From NCBI GenBank assembly GCA_018335335.1, contig JAGXKG010000001.1:317600-381599 (forward strand): a stretch of 64,000 nt of DNA, given 5' to 3'. How positions within the stretch are numbered: position 1 is the first letter of the stretch; each line of letters opens with the position of its first letter. This document shows, piece by piece, positions 16,720 through 25,789 of this stretch. Source of the stretch: Candidatus Thorarchaeota archaeon. GTDB lineage: Archaea > Asgardarchaeota > Thorarchaeia > Thorarchaeales > Thorarchaeaceae. A program made the position numbers and the translations under genes. Below the pieces are notes generated by a model. It made no database searches and was not told the origin of the DNA. It worked only from the letters and a program-made list of their open reading frames with translations.

Positions 16720-18977
16720 GCAAGATAGACCTTGAAGATATGGCCCCCAAGCGTCGACGCATGATGGACATGGTGATGGCTCTTGGTGGTCTCAAAGAAG
16801 AGTCAGCGATTCCAATAAGTCGAGTGAATGAAGCCATTGCGGAACTCAAGTCCAAAATGGAGCCTCTTACTGAAGATATACTGAGCTTCCCCGAAGCGTA
16901 CTATCATGAGTTTTTGGAACGAGCTAAGAAAAATGAACTCGTTGAGAGAATAGAGGACAAAGGTATCCTTGAGGAATCTATTGGCAACCTCACTAATACC
17001 CTAGATGTTCACGTATCCGAACCTCTTACCGAATTGCTTCAACTGCTGGAGGAGAAGAAAGGCCCAACAGAAGATGTGGAACAGGACACGAGCGAATCCC
17101 CTGATATTGACATAGACGCAAGACTCGGCTCTATTCCTGAGGTTCTCAAGGAAATAGAACCAATTGTGGAACAGCTTGTGGAAGATTCTAAGAAGGCAGC
17201 TGAAGAATCACGGAAAGATATCGCAGCAATAGTGGAATCGATGGAGAAGCTTCGGGATGATATGGACTCAAATTCTGAACAAGCATTAGAAAGTATTCAG
17301 AGCCTTGCCAGGCAGGTCCGCTATAGTCCCTTGCTCCGGACAACCGCCCAAGTTAAGCGGGCTTTTGCCGATAATCGAATAAGTCAAGAAAGATTTGAGG
17401 AATTACTCAAAACCAATATCTATGACGAACTGATTCGGGGAGTCTTGGTATTCGTATTGAGGAATACCGGTTCCAAAACAGTTGTTGAACTTGCCGATAT
17501 CATGAGAATCCCATCGCGTCATGTTCAGCAAGCAATGGTATCTGTAGTCCAGCGTGGAGAAGCCGAAATGGTGGGTCTCGAAGGGAACGCCCCTGTTTTT
17601 TCGCTTGTTTTGGAAGAAACACCAGATACTACCTTGGTTATGAAACGGCTTTTGCAGCAGTTGCGTTCTCTATCTCGATCTGTTGGAGATAAACAACAAG
17701 AGACGCTGAATGAAGCTGTTAAGAAGATGGAACCACTTCTAGAGACCCTTCAAGTGCTCGGAGAATATGATGAAACAACTCTGTCAGACTCGACGAACCG
17801 TTTAAGAGAATTACTTGATGAAGTCACCGAATCATTACTAGCTTCTAGCTCGGCCGATGAATCTAAAGATCTCCGTTTGCTTGTTTCTGCTGGTCTTGAG
17901 GCTTTTGCCCGTTTCAGATTGAAGATTACCTTGGAAAAGGGGCCAAACCTTGTGTCGGGACTTAATGTATACGGCGAACAACTGGATGAAGAAGTATACA
18001 AACGCATGATGTCGAACTACTTGGAGAATGAGCTAGAGCGTGGCACACTTCTTATCCTTATTCGTGAACTGGGGGCTATGAATGCGGAGGAACTGGCTGA
18101 AAGAACAACAATCCCTCAAGACCGAGTATTTAGCCACCTTCTGCGCATGAAGAAAGATGAGCTATTGACATTAGCTGGAGAACGGAACGGATATGTGCTA
18201 TATGATGTACCCAGAACTCCTAATGAAGCAGAGAAAACAATGCGAACCGTTACAAGCTTAGCATCTGAGTTGGCATTGGCCCGTGAACAGATTCAAGAAA
18301 TTATGAAAGACTTGACTGCGAAGGATATTGGTCGCTTAACAAATTCCTTGGACTCGTTCTCTAAGGCCCGTGACAAAATGTCCACCATCGAAGTGGGGGG
18401 ATCTGTTATTGGAGCAGAAATATTGGAGGGTGTGGAAGATAAAATCAAGTCTGCTGTTTCTCTTGCCTACCGTACAAGAGCCAAGATTCCTAGCACTCGG
18501 CCCAAAGTGACTATTGAGGATCTCGTGGATATTGATGTTCCTTCTGTCATGGATGATTACAGAGATCAGATGGGTTATGCTCCTTTACTGGGATTTGGCA
18601 ATATCCACTGGAATATGGCGAGATGTGTTGGCTGTAAATCCTGTGAAATTTCATGTCCCGAGGACGCAATTGAGTTATTGCCTATAATTGAGGCCCCCCA
18701 GATATTCGAATTCTCAGATGAGGAACTTGACACTCTTCCCTCCAATAAGGCGCGGTTTTATCGAACAGTCCGTAACCTTGCTAAGCAGAAACCCGTTACA
18801 GACATTACATTAGAGAAAAAAGCTCCCGGCTTCGGGAAGGTGGATGTTGATCTCTGGCTGTGTGTTGCATGTCGAACTTGTGTGAGACGATGTCCAGGGC
18901 CAGAAGGGGGCGCTCTTGACTTGGAACTGAAATGGAATCTACCCGATGTTGTCCAACAAATCAAGTCGAAGGCATAG
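16716..18977 (+). CDS. Winged-helix/coiled-coil protein with C-terminal 2[4Fe-4S] ferredoxin
   Basis: 753 residues, no named family recognised. Long helical, coiled-coil segments (~130-200, 300-400, 500-560) alternate with two similar winged-helix-like blocks (~235-300, TVVELADIMRIPSRHVQQAM; ~435-500, NAEELAERTTIPQDRVFSHL). The C-terminal ~130 residues hold two cluster motifs: C637/C640/C643/C647 and C716/C719/C722/C726, the second in CVACRTCVRRCP. It overlaps the HdrA-MvhD stop by 4 bp, so it is translated with the Hdr genes. It could be an electron-transfer adaptor or a redox-sensing regulator. The function is unknown. Confidence 0.75.
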   Translation: MSKIDLEDMAPKRRRMMDMVMALGGLKEESAIPISRVNEAIAELKSKMEPLTEDILSFPEAYYHEFLERAKKNELVERIEDKGILEESIGNLTNTLDVHVSEPLTELLQLLEEKKGPTEDVEQDTSESPDIDIDARLGSIPEVLKEIEPIVEQLVEDSKKAAEESRKDIAAIVESMEKLRDDMDSNSEQALESIQSLARQVRYSPLLRTTAQVKRAFADNRISQERFEELLKTNIYDELIRGVLVFVLRNTGSKTVVELADIMRIPSRHVQQAMVSVVQRGEAEMVGLEGNAPVFSLVLEETPDTTLVMKRLLQQLRSLSRSVGDKQQETLNEAVKKMEPLLETLQVLGEYDETTLSDSTNRLRELLDEVTESLLASSSADESKDLRLLVSAGLEAFARFRLKITLEKGPNLVSGLNVYGEQLDEEVYKRMMSNYLENELERGTLLILIRELGAMNAEELAERTTIPQDRVFSHLLRMKKDELLTLAGERNGYVLYDVPRTPNEAEKTMRTVTSLASELALAREQIQEIMKDLTAKDIGRLTNSLDSFSKARDKMSTIEVGGSVIGAEILEGVEDKIKSAVSLAYRTRAKIPSTRPKVTIEDLVDIDVPSVMDDYRDQMGYAPLLGFGNIHWNMARCVGCKSCEISCPEDAIELLPIIEAPQIFEFSDEELDTLPSNKARFYRTVRNLAKQKPVTDITLEKKAPGFGKVDVDLWLCVACRTCVRRCPGPEGGALDLELKWNLPDVVQQIKSKA

Positions 18978-19084
18978 GATTAGTGACTCAGAAGTATGAA
19001 TTAGAGGAAACTATCCTATCTCTATGCAATTTCCCACAACTGATTTCGTCCTGTAGTACTTGGCAACAGCGGGGCAATAACGCA

Positions 19085-19127
19085 CTTATACTTACACTCC
19101 TAACGTAAATACCAATATCGGAGTGAT
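19085..19127 (+). promoter_or_regulatory. Promoter and ribosome-binding site of acyl-CoA dehydrogenase
   Basis: The TATA-like cttatact at 19085-19092 is about 42 bases before the TTG start. GGAGTGAT at 19120-19127 sits 6 bases before TTG 19134 and fixes that start. This means the dehydrogenase can be transcribed apart from the Hdr operon. Confidence 0.5.
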
Positions 19128-19133
19128 AGCGGC

Positions 19134-20336
19134 TTGATTGATTTCAGTCTGACAAAAGACCAGGTGGAACTGCGGGAGAAAGCTAGGACCTTTGCACAGA
19201 ATTACATGTTGCCTTATGCTCACCATTATGACAAAACTGGGGAGTTTCCGTTGCCTATCATCAAGAAAAGCTGGGAGGCTGGCCTCATGAACCTGAATGT
19301 GCCTGAAGAGTATGGTGGAGCGGGTATGGGTGTGGTGAATCAGTGCCTTGTTGTTGAAGAAATGGCGGCTGCTTGTCCAGGCATGACGACTAGCATTTAT
19401 GTCAACAATCTAGGTTTGGAGCCCATTCTAGTTGCTGGTACTGAGGAACAAAAGGAGCAGTATTTGCGCCCGCTGACGGAGAATCTGAAGTTCATCTCAT
19501 TTGCATGTAGTGAGCCATACATGGGTAGCGACGTTGCTGGCATTCAGACGCGGGCAGAGAAACAAGGTGACATGTACGTACTGAACGGTTCCAAGTTTTG
19601 GATTACTAACGCTCCACACGCTGACTATTTCACTGTATTCGCAAGTTTGGATCCTGAGAAACGTCATAAGGCACTTTGTGCCTTCATTGTGGATGCTGAT
19701 ACTTCTGGGGTATCTACTGGCCGTCCTGTCGAGAAGATGGGTCACAGGGCATCCGTTACATCCTCTGTTATGCTGCGGGACGCTGAGGTTCCTGCCGAAA
19801 ACCTTCTGGGAAAAGAAGGCATGGGTTTCTTGATTGCTATGCAAACCTTCGCAAAGACACGCCCAGCTATCGCAGCTTTTGCAACTGGGCTAGCAAGGGC
19901 AGCCATGGAATATGCTCGTGATTACACTACCAAGAGAGAGGCGTTTACGAAGAAACTCAAAGAGTTCCAATCTATCAAGTTCAAACTTGCGGAAATGTTC
20001 ATGAAGACTGAGGCCTCACGAAACCTGTACTTGAAGGCAGCTTGGGCGGCAGATACTACCGGAGACTCTACTGTTCCTGCTAGTGTTGCAAAAGCATATG
20101 CTACTGATGCCGCTATGGAAATCGCTAGTGAGGCTTTACAGATACACGGTGGCTACGGATATATCGATACATATCCACTTGAGAAGCTATTCCGGGATGC
20201 GAAGCTGTATCAGATATACGAGGGCACATCTGAAATACAACGTTTGATTCTCGGAAGGCATGTGTTAGATGGTTATGACCCGGCTATGGAGGAAATACCG
20301 TCCTGGGGCACGAAGGACGCTCCAGCTTTCGAGTAG
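19134..20336 (+). CDS. Acyl-CoA dehydrogenase
   Basis: FAD-dependent alpha,beta-dehydrogenase of 400 residues, usual length. The substrate/FAD loop FACSEPYMGSDVAGIQTRA and KFWITNAPHADYFTVFA are present. The catalytic base is in YEGTSEIQ (Glu363). The C-terminal QIHGGYGYIDTYPLEKLFRD is typical. The acceptor would be ETF in most organisms, but no etfAB genes are in the window. The Hdr operon lies 156 bp upstream, so the Hdr proteins may take its electrons; that is inference. Exact acyl substrate cannot be told. Confidence 0.92.
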   Translation: MIDFSLTKDQVELREKARTFAQNYMLPYAHHYDKTGEFPLPIIKKSWEAGLMNLNVPEEYGGAGMGVVNQCLVVEEMAAACPGMTTSIYVNNLGLEPILVAGTEEQKEQYLRPLTENLKFISFACSEPYMGSDVAGIQTRAEKQGDMYVLNGSKFWITNAPHADYFTVFASLDPEKRHKALCAFIVDADTSGVSTGRPVEKMGHRASVTSSVMLRDAEVPAENLLGKEGMGFLIAMQTFAKTRPAIAAFATGLARAAMEYARDYTTKREAFTKKLKEFQSIKFKLAEMFMKTEASRNLYLKAAWAADTTGDSTVPASVAKAYATDAAMEIASEALQIHGGYGYIDTYPLEKLFRDAKLYQIYEGTSEIQRLILGRHVLDGYDPAMEEIPSWGTKDAPAFE

Positions 20337-20376
20337 GAACCCGCAGTACTTAGAAAAATGATAACTTCCCTGCCCT

Positions 20377-21186
20377 TCAGAAAGGTGCGAAAGACGGTGA
20401 GATAAGCCGTTTCCGCGTCTCTATTCCCTCTATGGCGTCAATATCGGCTTGATCCAGCTGAATATCTAATACTTCATAGTTCTCTTTGATGTGCCTTTCA
20501 CTAGTTGCCTTAGGAATCGGATGTACAACATCATAGCTAAGAAGCCAAGCTAAACTGATTTGTGCCGGAGTGACGTTGTGTTTGTCTGCAATCTCTCGCA
20601 ATGTTTCATTCTCCATAATTGCCCCCCTTGCAAGAGGTGAGTATGCTACCAGTTTCATATTGTGATTCTGAAGATATTTGCGCATCTCTTCCTGTTGCAG
20701 CCATGGGTGCATCTCTACCTGATTGGCTATAATCTCTTTCTCTGTATGTTTCAAGGCCTCATCCAATAGGTCTGGGGTAAAATTACTGACCCCGATATTC
20801 CGAACTATGCCTTCCTCCACAAGCTCTTCAAAAGCTGTCAATGTACTTCTAGGCTCATATTCGCCAGCAGGCCAATGTACGTAGAGAACGTCAATATAAT
20901 CGAGCTGAAGCCTCTCCAAGCTTTCTTCGGTACTTTCCTTGACTTTTTCTGGGCTCAATGAATTAATCCATACCTTTGTTCCAAGGAAAATTTCGTCACG
21001 AGGAACACTTGACTGCTTTATTCCCTTCCCAACAAAATCCTCGTTACCATAAAACTGCGCAGTATCTATGTGTCTATATCCACTCTCAAGAGCATGGATA
21101 ACGCTTTCTACACATTTCTTCGAATCCGTATTCTGCCAAGTTCCCAGTCCAATTCTCGGTATTTCAGTCTGTGACATCTTGTTCAC
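20377..21186 (-). CDS. Aldo/keto reductase
   Basis: 269 residues, NADPH-dependent TIM-barrel reductase of the short-chain AKR type. It shows GLGTWQNT, DTAQFYGNED (catalytic Asp and Tyr), GTKVWINS (Lys), YVHWPAGEY (His) and GVSNFTPDLL. The C-terminal PKATSERHIKENY binds the NADPH phosphate. Catalytic tetrad intact. Substrate unknown. Divergent from the cupin gene with a 105-bp AT-rich spacer. Confidence 0.92.
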   Translation of the reverse strand: MNKMSQTEIPRIGLGTWQNTDSKKCVESVIHALESGYRHIDTAQFYGNEDFVGKGIKQSSVPRDEIFLGTKVWINSLSPEKVKESTEESLERLQLDYIDVLYVHWPAGEYEPRSTLTAFEELVEEGIVRNIGVSNFTPDLLDEALKHTEKEIIANQVEMHPWLQQEEMRKYLQNHNMKLVAYSPLARGAIMENETLREIADKHNVTPAQISLAWLLSYDVVHPIPKATSERHIKENYEVLDIQLDQADIDAIEGIETRKRLISPSFAPF

Positions 21187-21291
21187 CCCTAACGATTCTT
21201 AACTATATTTATCCTTAAATAACCCTCACTAGTCGCATCATATTTATGACTCCTTATGTCCAAGATCTTGTTAGATGGATTGTGATCAATA

Positions 21292-21669
21292 TTGCTGATA
21301 AAGCGTCTAGATAATTGTGAAAGAATCGAGGGGCTTGATGGAACCACTATCCGTGAGCTGTTAAACCCTCATCACGAAGAACGTGAAGTGAAACTGGGAT
21401 ATAGCCTTGCTCATGCGATGCTAGATCCTGGTGAAACTTCAAAACCACACAGATTCTTTGAAGCTTCGGAGGTATACTACATTCTTTCGGGGCGTGGTGT
21501 AATGCACATCGATGACAAAGCGGCGAATGTACAAGAAGGTGATGCGGTGTACATTCCACCACAGGGAGTTCAGCATATCGAAAACACAGGTTCTGAGACA
21601 TTGGAGTTTCTATGCATTGTGTTTCCAGCTTGGACTCCTGATGCTGAAGAACTTGTAGAGTCTTCATGA
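21292..21669 (+). CDS. Cupin domain protein
   Basis: 125 residues, single cupin barrel. Motif 1 is SKPHRFFEASEVYYILSG and motif 2 is GDAVYIPPQGVQHIENTG, giving His/Glu metal ligands though motif 1 lacks the usual second His. Starts at TTG 21292. Such small cupins include isomerases, dioxygenases and regulators. No specific role can be assigned. Divergent from the aldo/keto reductase. Confidence 0.82.
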   Translation: MLIKRLDNCERIEGLDGTTIRELLNPHHEEREVKLGYSLAHAMLDPGETSKPHRFFEASEVYYILSGRGVMHIDDKAANVQEGDAVYIPPQGVQHIENTGSETLEFLCIVFPAWTPDAEELVESS

Positions 21670-21737
21670 ATCCAAGTAATTGCAAGCACTTTTGACATCA
21701 TATATCAGTACTTGATGTGCAACGGAATGAAAAAGAC

Positions 21738-22664
21738 ATGTCTAACCAACTTCGGAATGCGAGTAAACGTATTTCTCAGCACACATCATTCAGTTATCTT
21801 GTTGCATTGTTGTTGGGTCTAATCCCGTTTCTCTATATGATGTGGTTAAACAATTGGAGTTTCCCAGTCCTTATTATGGCTCCAATTATGCTATTTCCGA
21901 GTCTATTATCTGGGGTGGTCATGCGCTTTTTGAGCGGAGTGGGAATCATGCTTACATTTGCAACTGTCTGCTCCTTCCTGTTCTCTTTTGCATCGGGTTT
22001 TGTTAAAGGCAGTAAACGCCGTGCCAAAGCCATAAGAATATTCATTGGTATTCTAATGCTCTTGGTTGGAGCCTATCCGGTCTACAAACTGACTGGTGGA
22101 TCCACGTTTGGAGGTACCTTCGGTCTCTTGGAGGATATAGGAGCAGTACTCGGCATCTGGTCGTTGCTTGTCTCTGTGTACGTAATTCCTGCAATTCGGG
22201 CGCGTTACAAACCTGAGTTTGAGAAGGGGTTTGTCGATGAATTCAAGGAGCGCGTTGGTAGGATTCGCCATTCGCTTTGGAAGGGTTATCAATCTTATAT
22301 CTGGAAAGAGTATGGCAAGGTCTATGCTGAAGAGTTTAGATCTTACCAGCAATCTATAGCAGAAATCCGTAATCAATTAAGTGGTATCCTCCTCCTTCCT
22401 ATAGCAGTTGTTCTACTACCTTTTCCGTTTCTAATGGCTGTTCTACTAGTATTATGGCTGCGTACATTCTCCCTTGATGAGGAGCCATTGAAAACCGGTG
22501 AGCGTGCAGTATTGATATTGGTTTCAATAGTAGTGATTTTCATAGAAACTATCATACTGCTCTGCTTTGTACCCGAGGCGTACTCTCTCTACTTCAATTT
22601 CGCCTATCTTCTTGGAGTCCTTCTTAGCATGGTATACTTAGGCATTCTGATTCTGCGTTCGTGA
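21738..22664 (+). CDS. Polytopic membrane protein of unknown function
   Basis: About 308 residues. Roughly seven hydrophobic helices: two near the N-terminus (FSYLVALLLGLIPFLYMMWL, then a long hydrophobic pair), two around residues 100-155, a polar ~75-residue loop rich in K, E and Y, then three C-terminal helices. No family recognised. ATG 21738 is preferred over an upstream GTG 21717. A TATA-like catatatc is at ~21698. Its stop overlaps a short extension of the next ORF. Confidence 0.6.
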   Translation: MSNQLRNASKRISQHTSFSYLVALLLGLIPFLYMMWLNNWSFPVLIMAPIMLFPSLLSGVVMRFLSGVGIMLTFATVCSFLFSFASGFVKGSKRRAKAIRIFIGILMLLVGAYPVYKLTGGSTFGGTFGLLEDIGAVLGIWSLLVSVYVIPAIRARYKPEFEKGFVDEFKERVGRIRHSLWKGYQSYIWKEYGKVYAEEFRSYQQSIAEIRNQLSGILLLPIAVVLLPFPFLMAVLLVLWLRTFSLDEEPLKTGERAVLILVSIVVIFIETIILLCFVPEAYSLYFNFAYLLGVLLSMVYLGILILRS

Positions 22665-22762
22665 AGAATGACAACCGCGTCTTTGGGGAACTGACTTTCA
22701 AACCAATGCACTCTTCTTCATTAGGTTCCATGGGACAAGCAGTTGAAAAAGGTGGATTTGAA

Positions 22763-23107
22763 ATGGATTTTGAAACACAAACAGAATTTCAGAAAAGACG
22801 TGCTAAGCAGGATGAGGTAGTATTAGAATATGCTAACCTACAAATAAAACGCTTCTACACACTTGATGACAAAGCGTATGTAGATGGAGCATTACCTTCC
22901 AAAGTCAAGGAACTACTTGGATTGGTAGCTTCATTGGTTCTAAGATGTGATGATTGTATCCGCTATCATCTTGGTCGTTGTCATGAAGAAGGAGTGAATG
23001 ATGAGGAAATGGTTGAAGCACTCAATGTGGGACTTGTTGTTGGAGGATCAATCACTATACCTCATCTACGAGAAGCTCTGCAGGTCTGGCACGAGCTTAG
23101 CAAGTGA
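22763..23107 (+). CDS. AhpD/carboxymuconolactone decarboxylase-like protein
   Basis: About 115 residues from ATG 22763, preceded by AGGTGG; an upstream frame from 22661 adds an unlikely tail. The helical core carries the CxxC-H motif CDDCIRYHLGRC and the following EMVEALNVGLVVGGS, typical of AhpD-like alkylhydroperoxidases. The two cysteines could act in peroxide or thiol redox chemistry. Small stand-alone CMD proteins are common in anaerobic archaea. Confidence 0.82.
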   Translation: MDFETQTEFQKRRAKQDEVVLEYANLQIKRFYTLDDKAYVDGALPSKVKELLGLVASLVLRCDDCIRYHLGRCHEEGVNDEEMVEALNVGLVVGGSITIPHLREALQVWHELSK

Positions 23108-23139
23108 AGGCCCATATTGGACCAAAATAGAACTGAATC

Positions 23140-23364
23140 CTATTCCGGCTCTATAGGAATAACTATCATGAGAATGATGTAGATTATCAAACCCGTTCCA
23201 TAACCAAGCGTAAGAAGAACCCACAAGAGCCGGATAATTGTCGCGTCAATGCCAGTATACTCAGCAATGCCGCCGCAGACACCCCCGATGACCTTGTCAT
23301 CTCTCGAACGATAGAGCTTTTTTGGCTCTCCTTTCTCTTCTTCAGCTAGCGGAATCTCGGTCAT
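23140..23364 (-). CDS. PspC-domain membrane protein
   Basis: 74 residues. PspC core LYRSRDDKVIGGVCGGIAEY is followed by one long hydrophobic helix (IIRLLWVLLTLGYGTGLIIYIILMIVIP). PspC proteins are membrane stress sensors in bacteria. The archaeal role is not established. Convergent with the AhpD-like gene. Confidence 0.9.
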   Translation of the reverse strand: MTEIPLAEEEKGEPKKLYRSRDDKVIGGVCGGIAEYTGIDATIIRLLWVLLTLGYGTGLIIYIILMIVIPIEPE

Positions 23365-23423
23365 CTGTATCCCCCAATATTTTCGTCTGCAGTTGTATAA
23401 TAAAACCTTCCTGAGAAAAAACC

Positions 23424-24158
23424 TTAGACATTTATACGAACGTCTCTGTTGACCGCATTGATTCGGAGCTCTATCTTTCTGTTCCCATTTTTTACAGTCA
23501 CATAGTATGTTGGAACATAAAAACCACGTAGCTTTTTGAAATCGAGTTTGTTGTCAATTATCCTCTTTGCCCCATGTGGCTTTTTCTTAGCTTCACGAGC
23601 TAGTCTCTTCACCACATCATCAAGATCCTTATATTTTCCCGGCGAGACCGTGATTTTTCTTTTCCAAGCAGAAGTAACCCGGTGCTTGCCGCGACCAGTC
23701 AAGAGCTTCTCAAGAGTATTGGCCGCAAAACCTGTCACCCCATCAAGAATGAATTCTACAGTCGTCTCTGTTTCAAATAACTCGACAATCTCAACTTTGA
23801 TTGCTCTTCCTGGAATATCTCTCCCTTTTCGTGGTTTGATAATCTCCTTGCCAATCATGGCACCAATAAGCTGTTCTTGGACACCAATTTCCTCCTTTCT
23901 TACCCGGGTAAACATCTTCTCATTTTCTGCTTCATATATGCAGTAGAAATCGTGCTTCAATCTAGGACTATATACTCTCAATGAATCCTGCCGCGTATCA
24001 AGAATCTCAGCAGCTTCTTCAGACGCTTTCTCTCTTGCCTCCTCTTCGTCCATTTTGGCATCGAAATAGTATTCTCTAGCTTTATCGTCATCTATCTCAA
24101 GCCGAGCATTCGATCCCGAAGTTCTAAACATGCGTTTTGACAAACGTTTTCTTCCCAT
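23424..24158 (-). CDS. Conserved-looking hypothetical protein
   Basis: 244 residues, no family recognised. The N-terminal ~60 residues are basic then acidic-helical (MDEEEAREKASEEAAEIL). A mixed alpha/beta body follows, with a basic patch (RGKHRVTSAWKRKITV) and a C-terminal beta-rich end (FYVPTYYVTVKNGNRKIEL). No signal peptide or membrane helix. Likely cytoplasmic. Flanked by orphan genes, with its own 5' gap of about 150 bp. Confidence 0.6.
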   Translation of the reverse strand: MGRKRLSKRMFRTSGSNARLEIDDDKAREYYFDAKMDEEEAREKASEEAAEILDTRQDSLRVYSPRLKHDFYCIYEAENEKMFTRVRKEEIGVQEQLIGAMIGKEIIKPRKGRDIPGRAIKVEIVELFETETTVEFILDGVTGFAANTLEKLLTGRGKHRVTSAWKRKITVSPGKYKDLDDVVKRLAREAKKKPHGAKRIIDNKLDFKKLRGFYVPTYYVTVKNGNRKIELRINAVNRDVRINV

Positions 24159-24312
24159 GAATCATCCCTCTGATGGGATGGAACGGCACTATTTGTCCTC
24201 TTCGGCTAATAGAATTGAGAATGATAGATTCGAGTGATAGTTGTAGTTCGATTCTTTTGCCTACATATACTTCATAATGAAAGACAAGCCGAGATTATTT
24301 GAGGTAAATCAG

Positions 24313-24645
24313 TCAGACATCGTGGGTATTTGCTTCATTCTCTTTTGATTTTGCTTTTAGGCTGCCAATTACCAAATGCATCTCGTCCAATGGATTCTGA
24401 GGGAGAGTTGCGGAACCGGGTCCGTTGACAATCAGTTTTCTGTATGCTCTCTTTCCGTGAAGCTTCAGAGATGATACATACCCTTTGCTTTCCATTTCCC
24501 GTAACTGCTTTCTGAATTCCTCTAGAGTAGTAAGTGAACGCTTTGGGGAGCTAACACGGTATCTCTCAAATAGGGTAGACTCGAGTTCAACGAGTGCCCA
24601 TCCAAATGAACGAATAATGTTTAACTCAATCTGATTCAGTCTCAT
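24313..24645 (-). CDS. Small winged-helix-like protein
   Basis: 110 residues. LNQIELNIIRSFGWALVELE, then SLTTLEEFRKQLREMESKGYVSSLKL and KRAYRKLIV resemble a winged-helix DNA-binding fold (helices followed by a basic wing). The tail is polar. No named family. Possible transcriptional regulator; nothing in the neighbourhood shows its target. Confidence 0.5.
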   Translation of the reverse strand: MRLNQIELNIIRSFGWALVELESTLFERYRVSSPKRSLTTLEEFRKQLREMESKGYVSSLKLHGKRAYRKLIVNGPGSATLPQNPLDEMHLVIGSLKAKSKENEANTHDV

Positions 24646-24913
24646 GGAATATGTTCAGCTTCCTTCAATGCAGTATTATATGATTATCCAATTAAATACT
24701 ATGTTAATATCCTAATCAACGTACTGTGGAGAATCAGGAAAGCAGCAAATTTTACATAATCCTAAATAAATCAACACTCTCAAGTGTAAAATAATTGTAA
24801 AATTTCCATCTACCCCACAAAAGTAATCAAGCTGGCGGGGTGAACATAAAATCACTCTAAGGTCTAAATCAGACAAGCTGGAGCTTGAGATACAAGCTGA
24901 CGGAATCTCGGAC

Positions 24914-25303
24914 TTGGAACAAGCATACCTTGATTTGCTTAGTGCTAAGAATGAATTAAGAAAAATACAACAAAAACACCGGATTTGTTTAATAGCTAAT
25001 GCTTCAAAGGAAGCGGCTTTGGAACACTGGATAGAAACCGAAGGGGGGCGAAAAGTGACAGATAATTTAGAAACCCCTATTGCCATCGTTTTATCGCTCC
25101 TTGATTGTTACCCTGAATCCAAACAGGGATTAACAATAGCTTTTGAAATAGGGAGTAGTCATCCAACTGTTAGTCGATACTTAACTGGGGATCTTGGCAA
25201 TTATGGCCAATATTTTGAGAAATGTAATGGTGAGTATAGACTCACAGAAGAAGGTATTCTCTTCATATCCGAATGGTTAGGAACAAATAACCACGAAGAC
25301 TGA
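24914..25303 (+). CDS. Helix-turn-helix domain protein
   Basis: 129 residues from TTG 24914. The N-half is a helical, coiled-coil-like segment. The C-half contains an HTH-like stretch (GLTIAFEIGSSHPTVSRYLTG) followed by YRLTEEGILFISEWL, typical of archaeal regulators. No ATG start exists; the frame is open back to about 24826, so the true start could be further upstream. AT content here is higher than in the next gene. It begins the accessory island. Confidence 0.45.
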   Translation: MEQAYLDLLSAKNELRKIQQKHRICLIANASKEAALEHWIETEGGRKVTDNLETPIAIVLSLLDCYPESKQGLTIAFEIGSSHPTVSRYLTGDLGNYGQYFEKCNGEYRLTEEGILFISEWLGTNNHED

Positions 25304-25322
25304 ATCCTATCTGAAAGATTAT

Positions 25323-25781
25323 ATGGCGGGAACCATGCCCGTGTTCTCGTCCCGCGGAAGGTTTCGATATATGCCCCCTAAAGACATGAATATCATAGTC
25401 ATGGGCTGCATGCAGTGCATGTACGCAGCAGCAGACCTAGCAGGAACCATGAAGTTACAGTACGACGTGAGCGCGAGGGTTATCCGGATGCCGTGTACTG
25501 CAAGGCTTGATCTCAACTTCATTCTCAAGGCCCTGCAGGAAGGGGCTGACGGTGTGCTGATTGTCGGATGCCACCCGGGCGATTGTGCGTACAAGACAGG
25601 AAATCTTGGGGCAGAGCGGCGAGTGCGATTTGCTCGCAAACTTGTCGGCCAGCTGGGCATGAACGAAGAGCGGGTGAAGATGGTGTTCGTAAGTGCTGCG
25701 GAAGGTGATCTCTTTGCCAAGCACATCAACGATTTCGCGAAGAAAATCAGGGAGATTGGCCCGAACCCGATACGGTTATAG
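25323..25781 (+). CDS. mvhD: MvhD-like [2Fe-2S] electron-transfer protein
   Basis: 152 residues. The MvhD/FrhD-like cysteine pattern is intact: MGCMQCMYAAAD, MPCTARLDLNF and VGCHPGDCAYKTGN, with the C-terminal FAKHINDFAKKIREIGP. This domain passes electrons between hydrogenase or dehydrogenase modules and HdrA. The real start may be Met17 or Met22 rather than 25323. It is more GC-rich than the HTH gene before it. Two fragments very similar to its beginning and end lie at 26986-27065 and 27825-27912, the remains of a second copy. It is far from the Hdr operon at 11.9-19.0 kb. Confidence 0.85.
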   Translation: MAGTMPVFSSRGRFRYMPPKDMNIIVMGCMQCMYAAADLAGTMKLQYDVSARVIRMPCTARLDLNFILKALQEGADGVLIVGCHPGDCAYKTGNLGAERRVRFARKLVGQLGMNEERVKMVFVSAAEGDLFAKHINDFAKKIREIGPNPIRL

Positions 25782-25789
25782 TGAACTGA

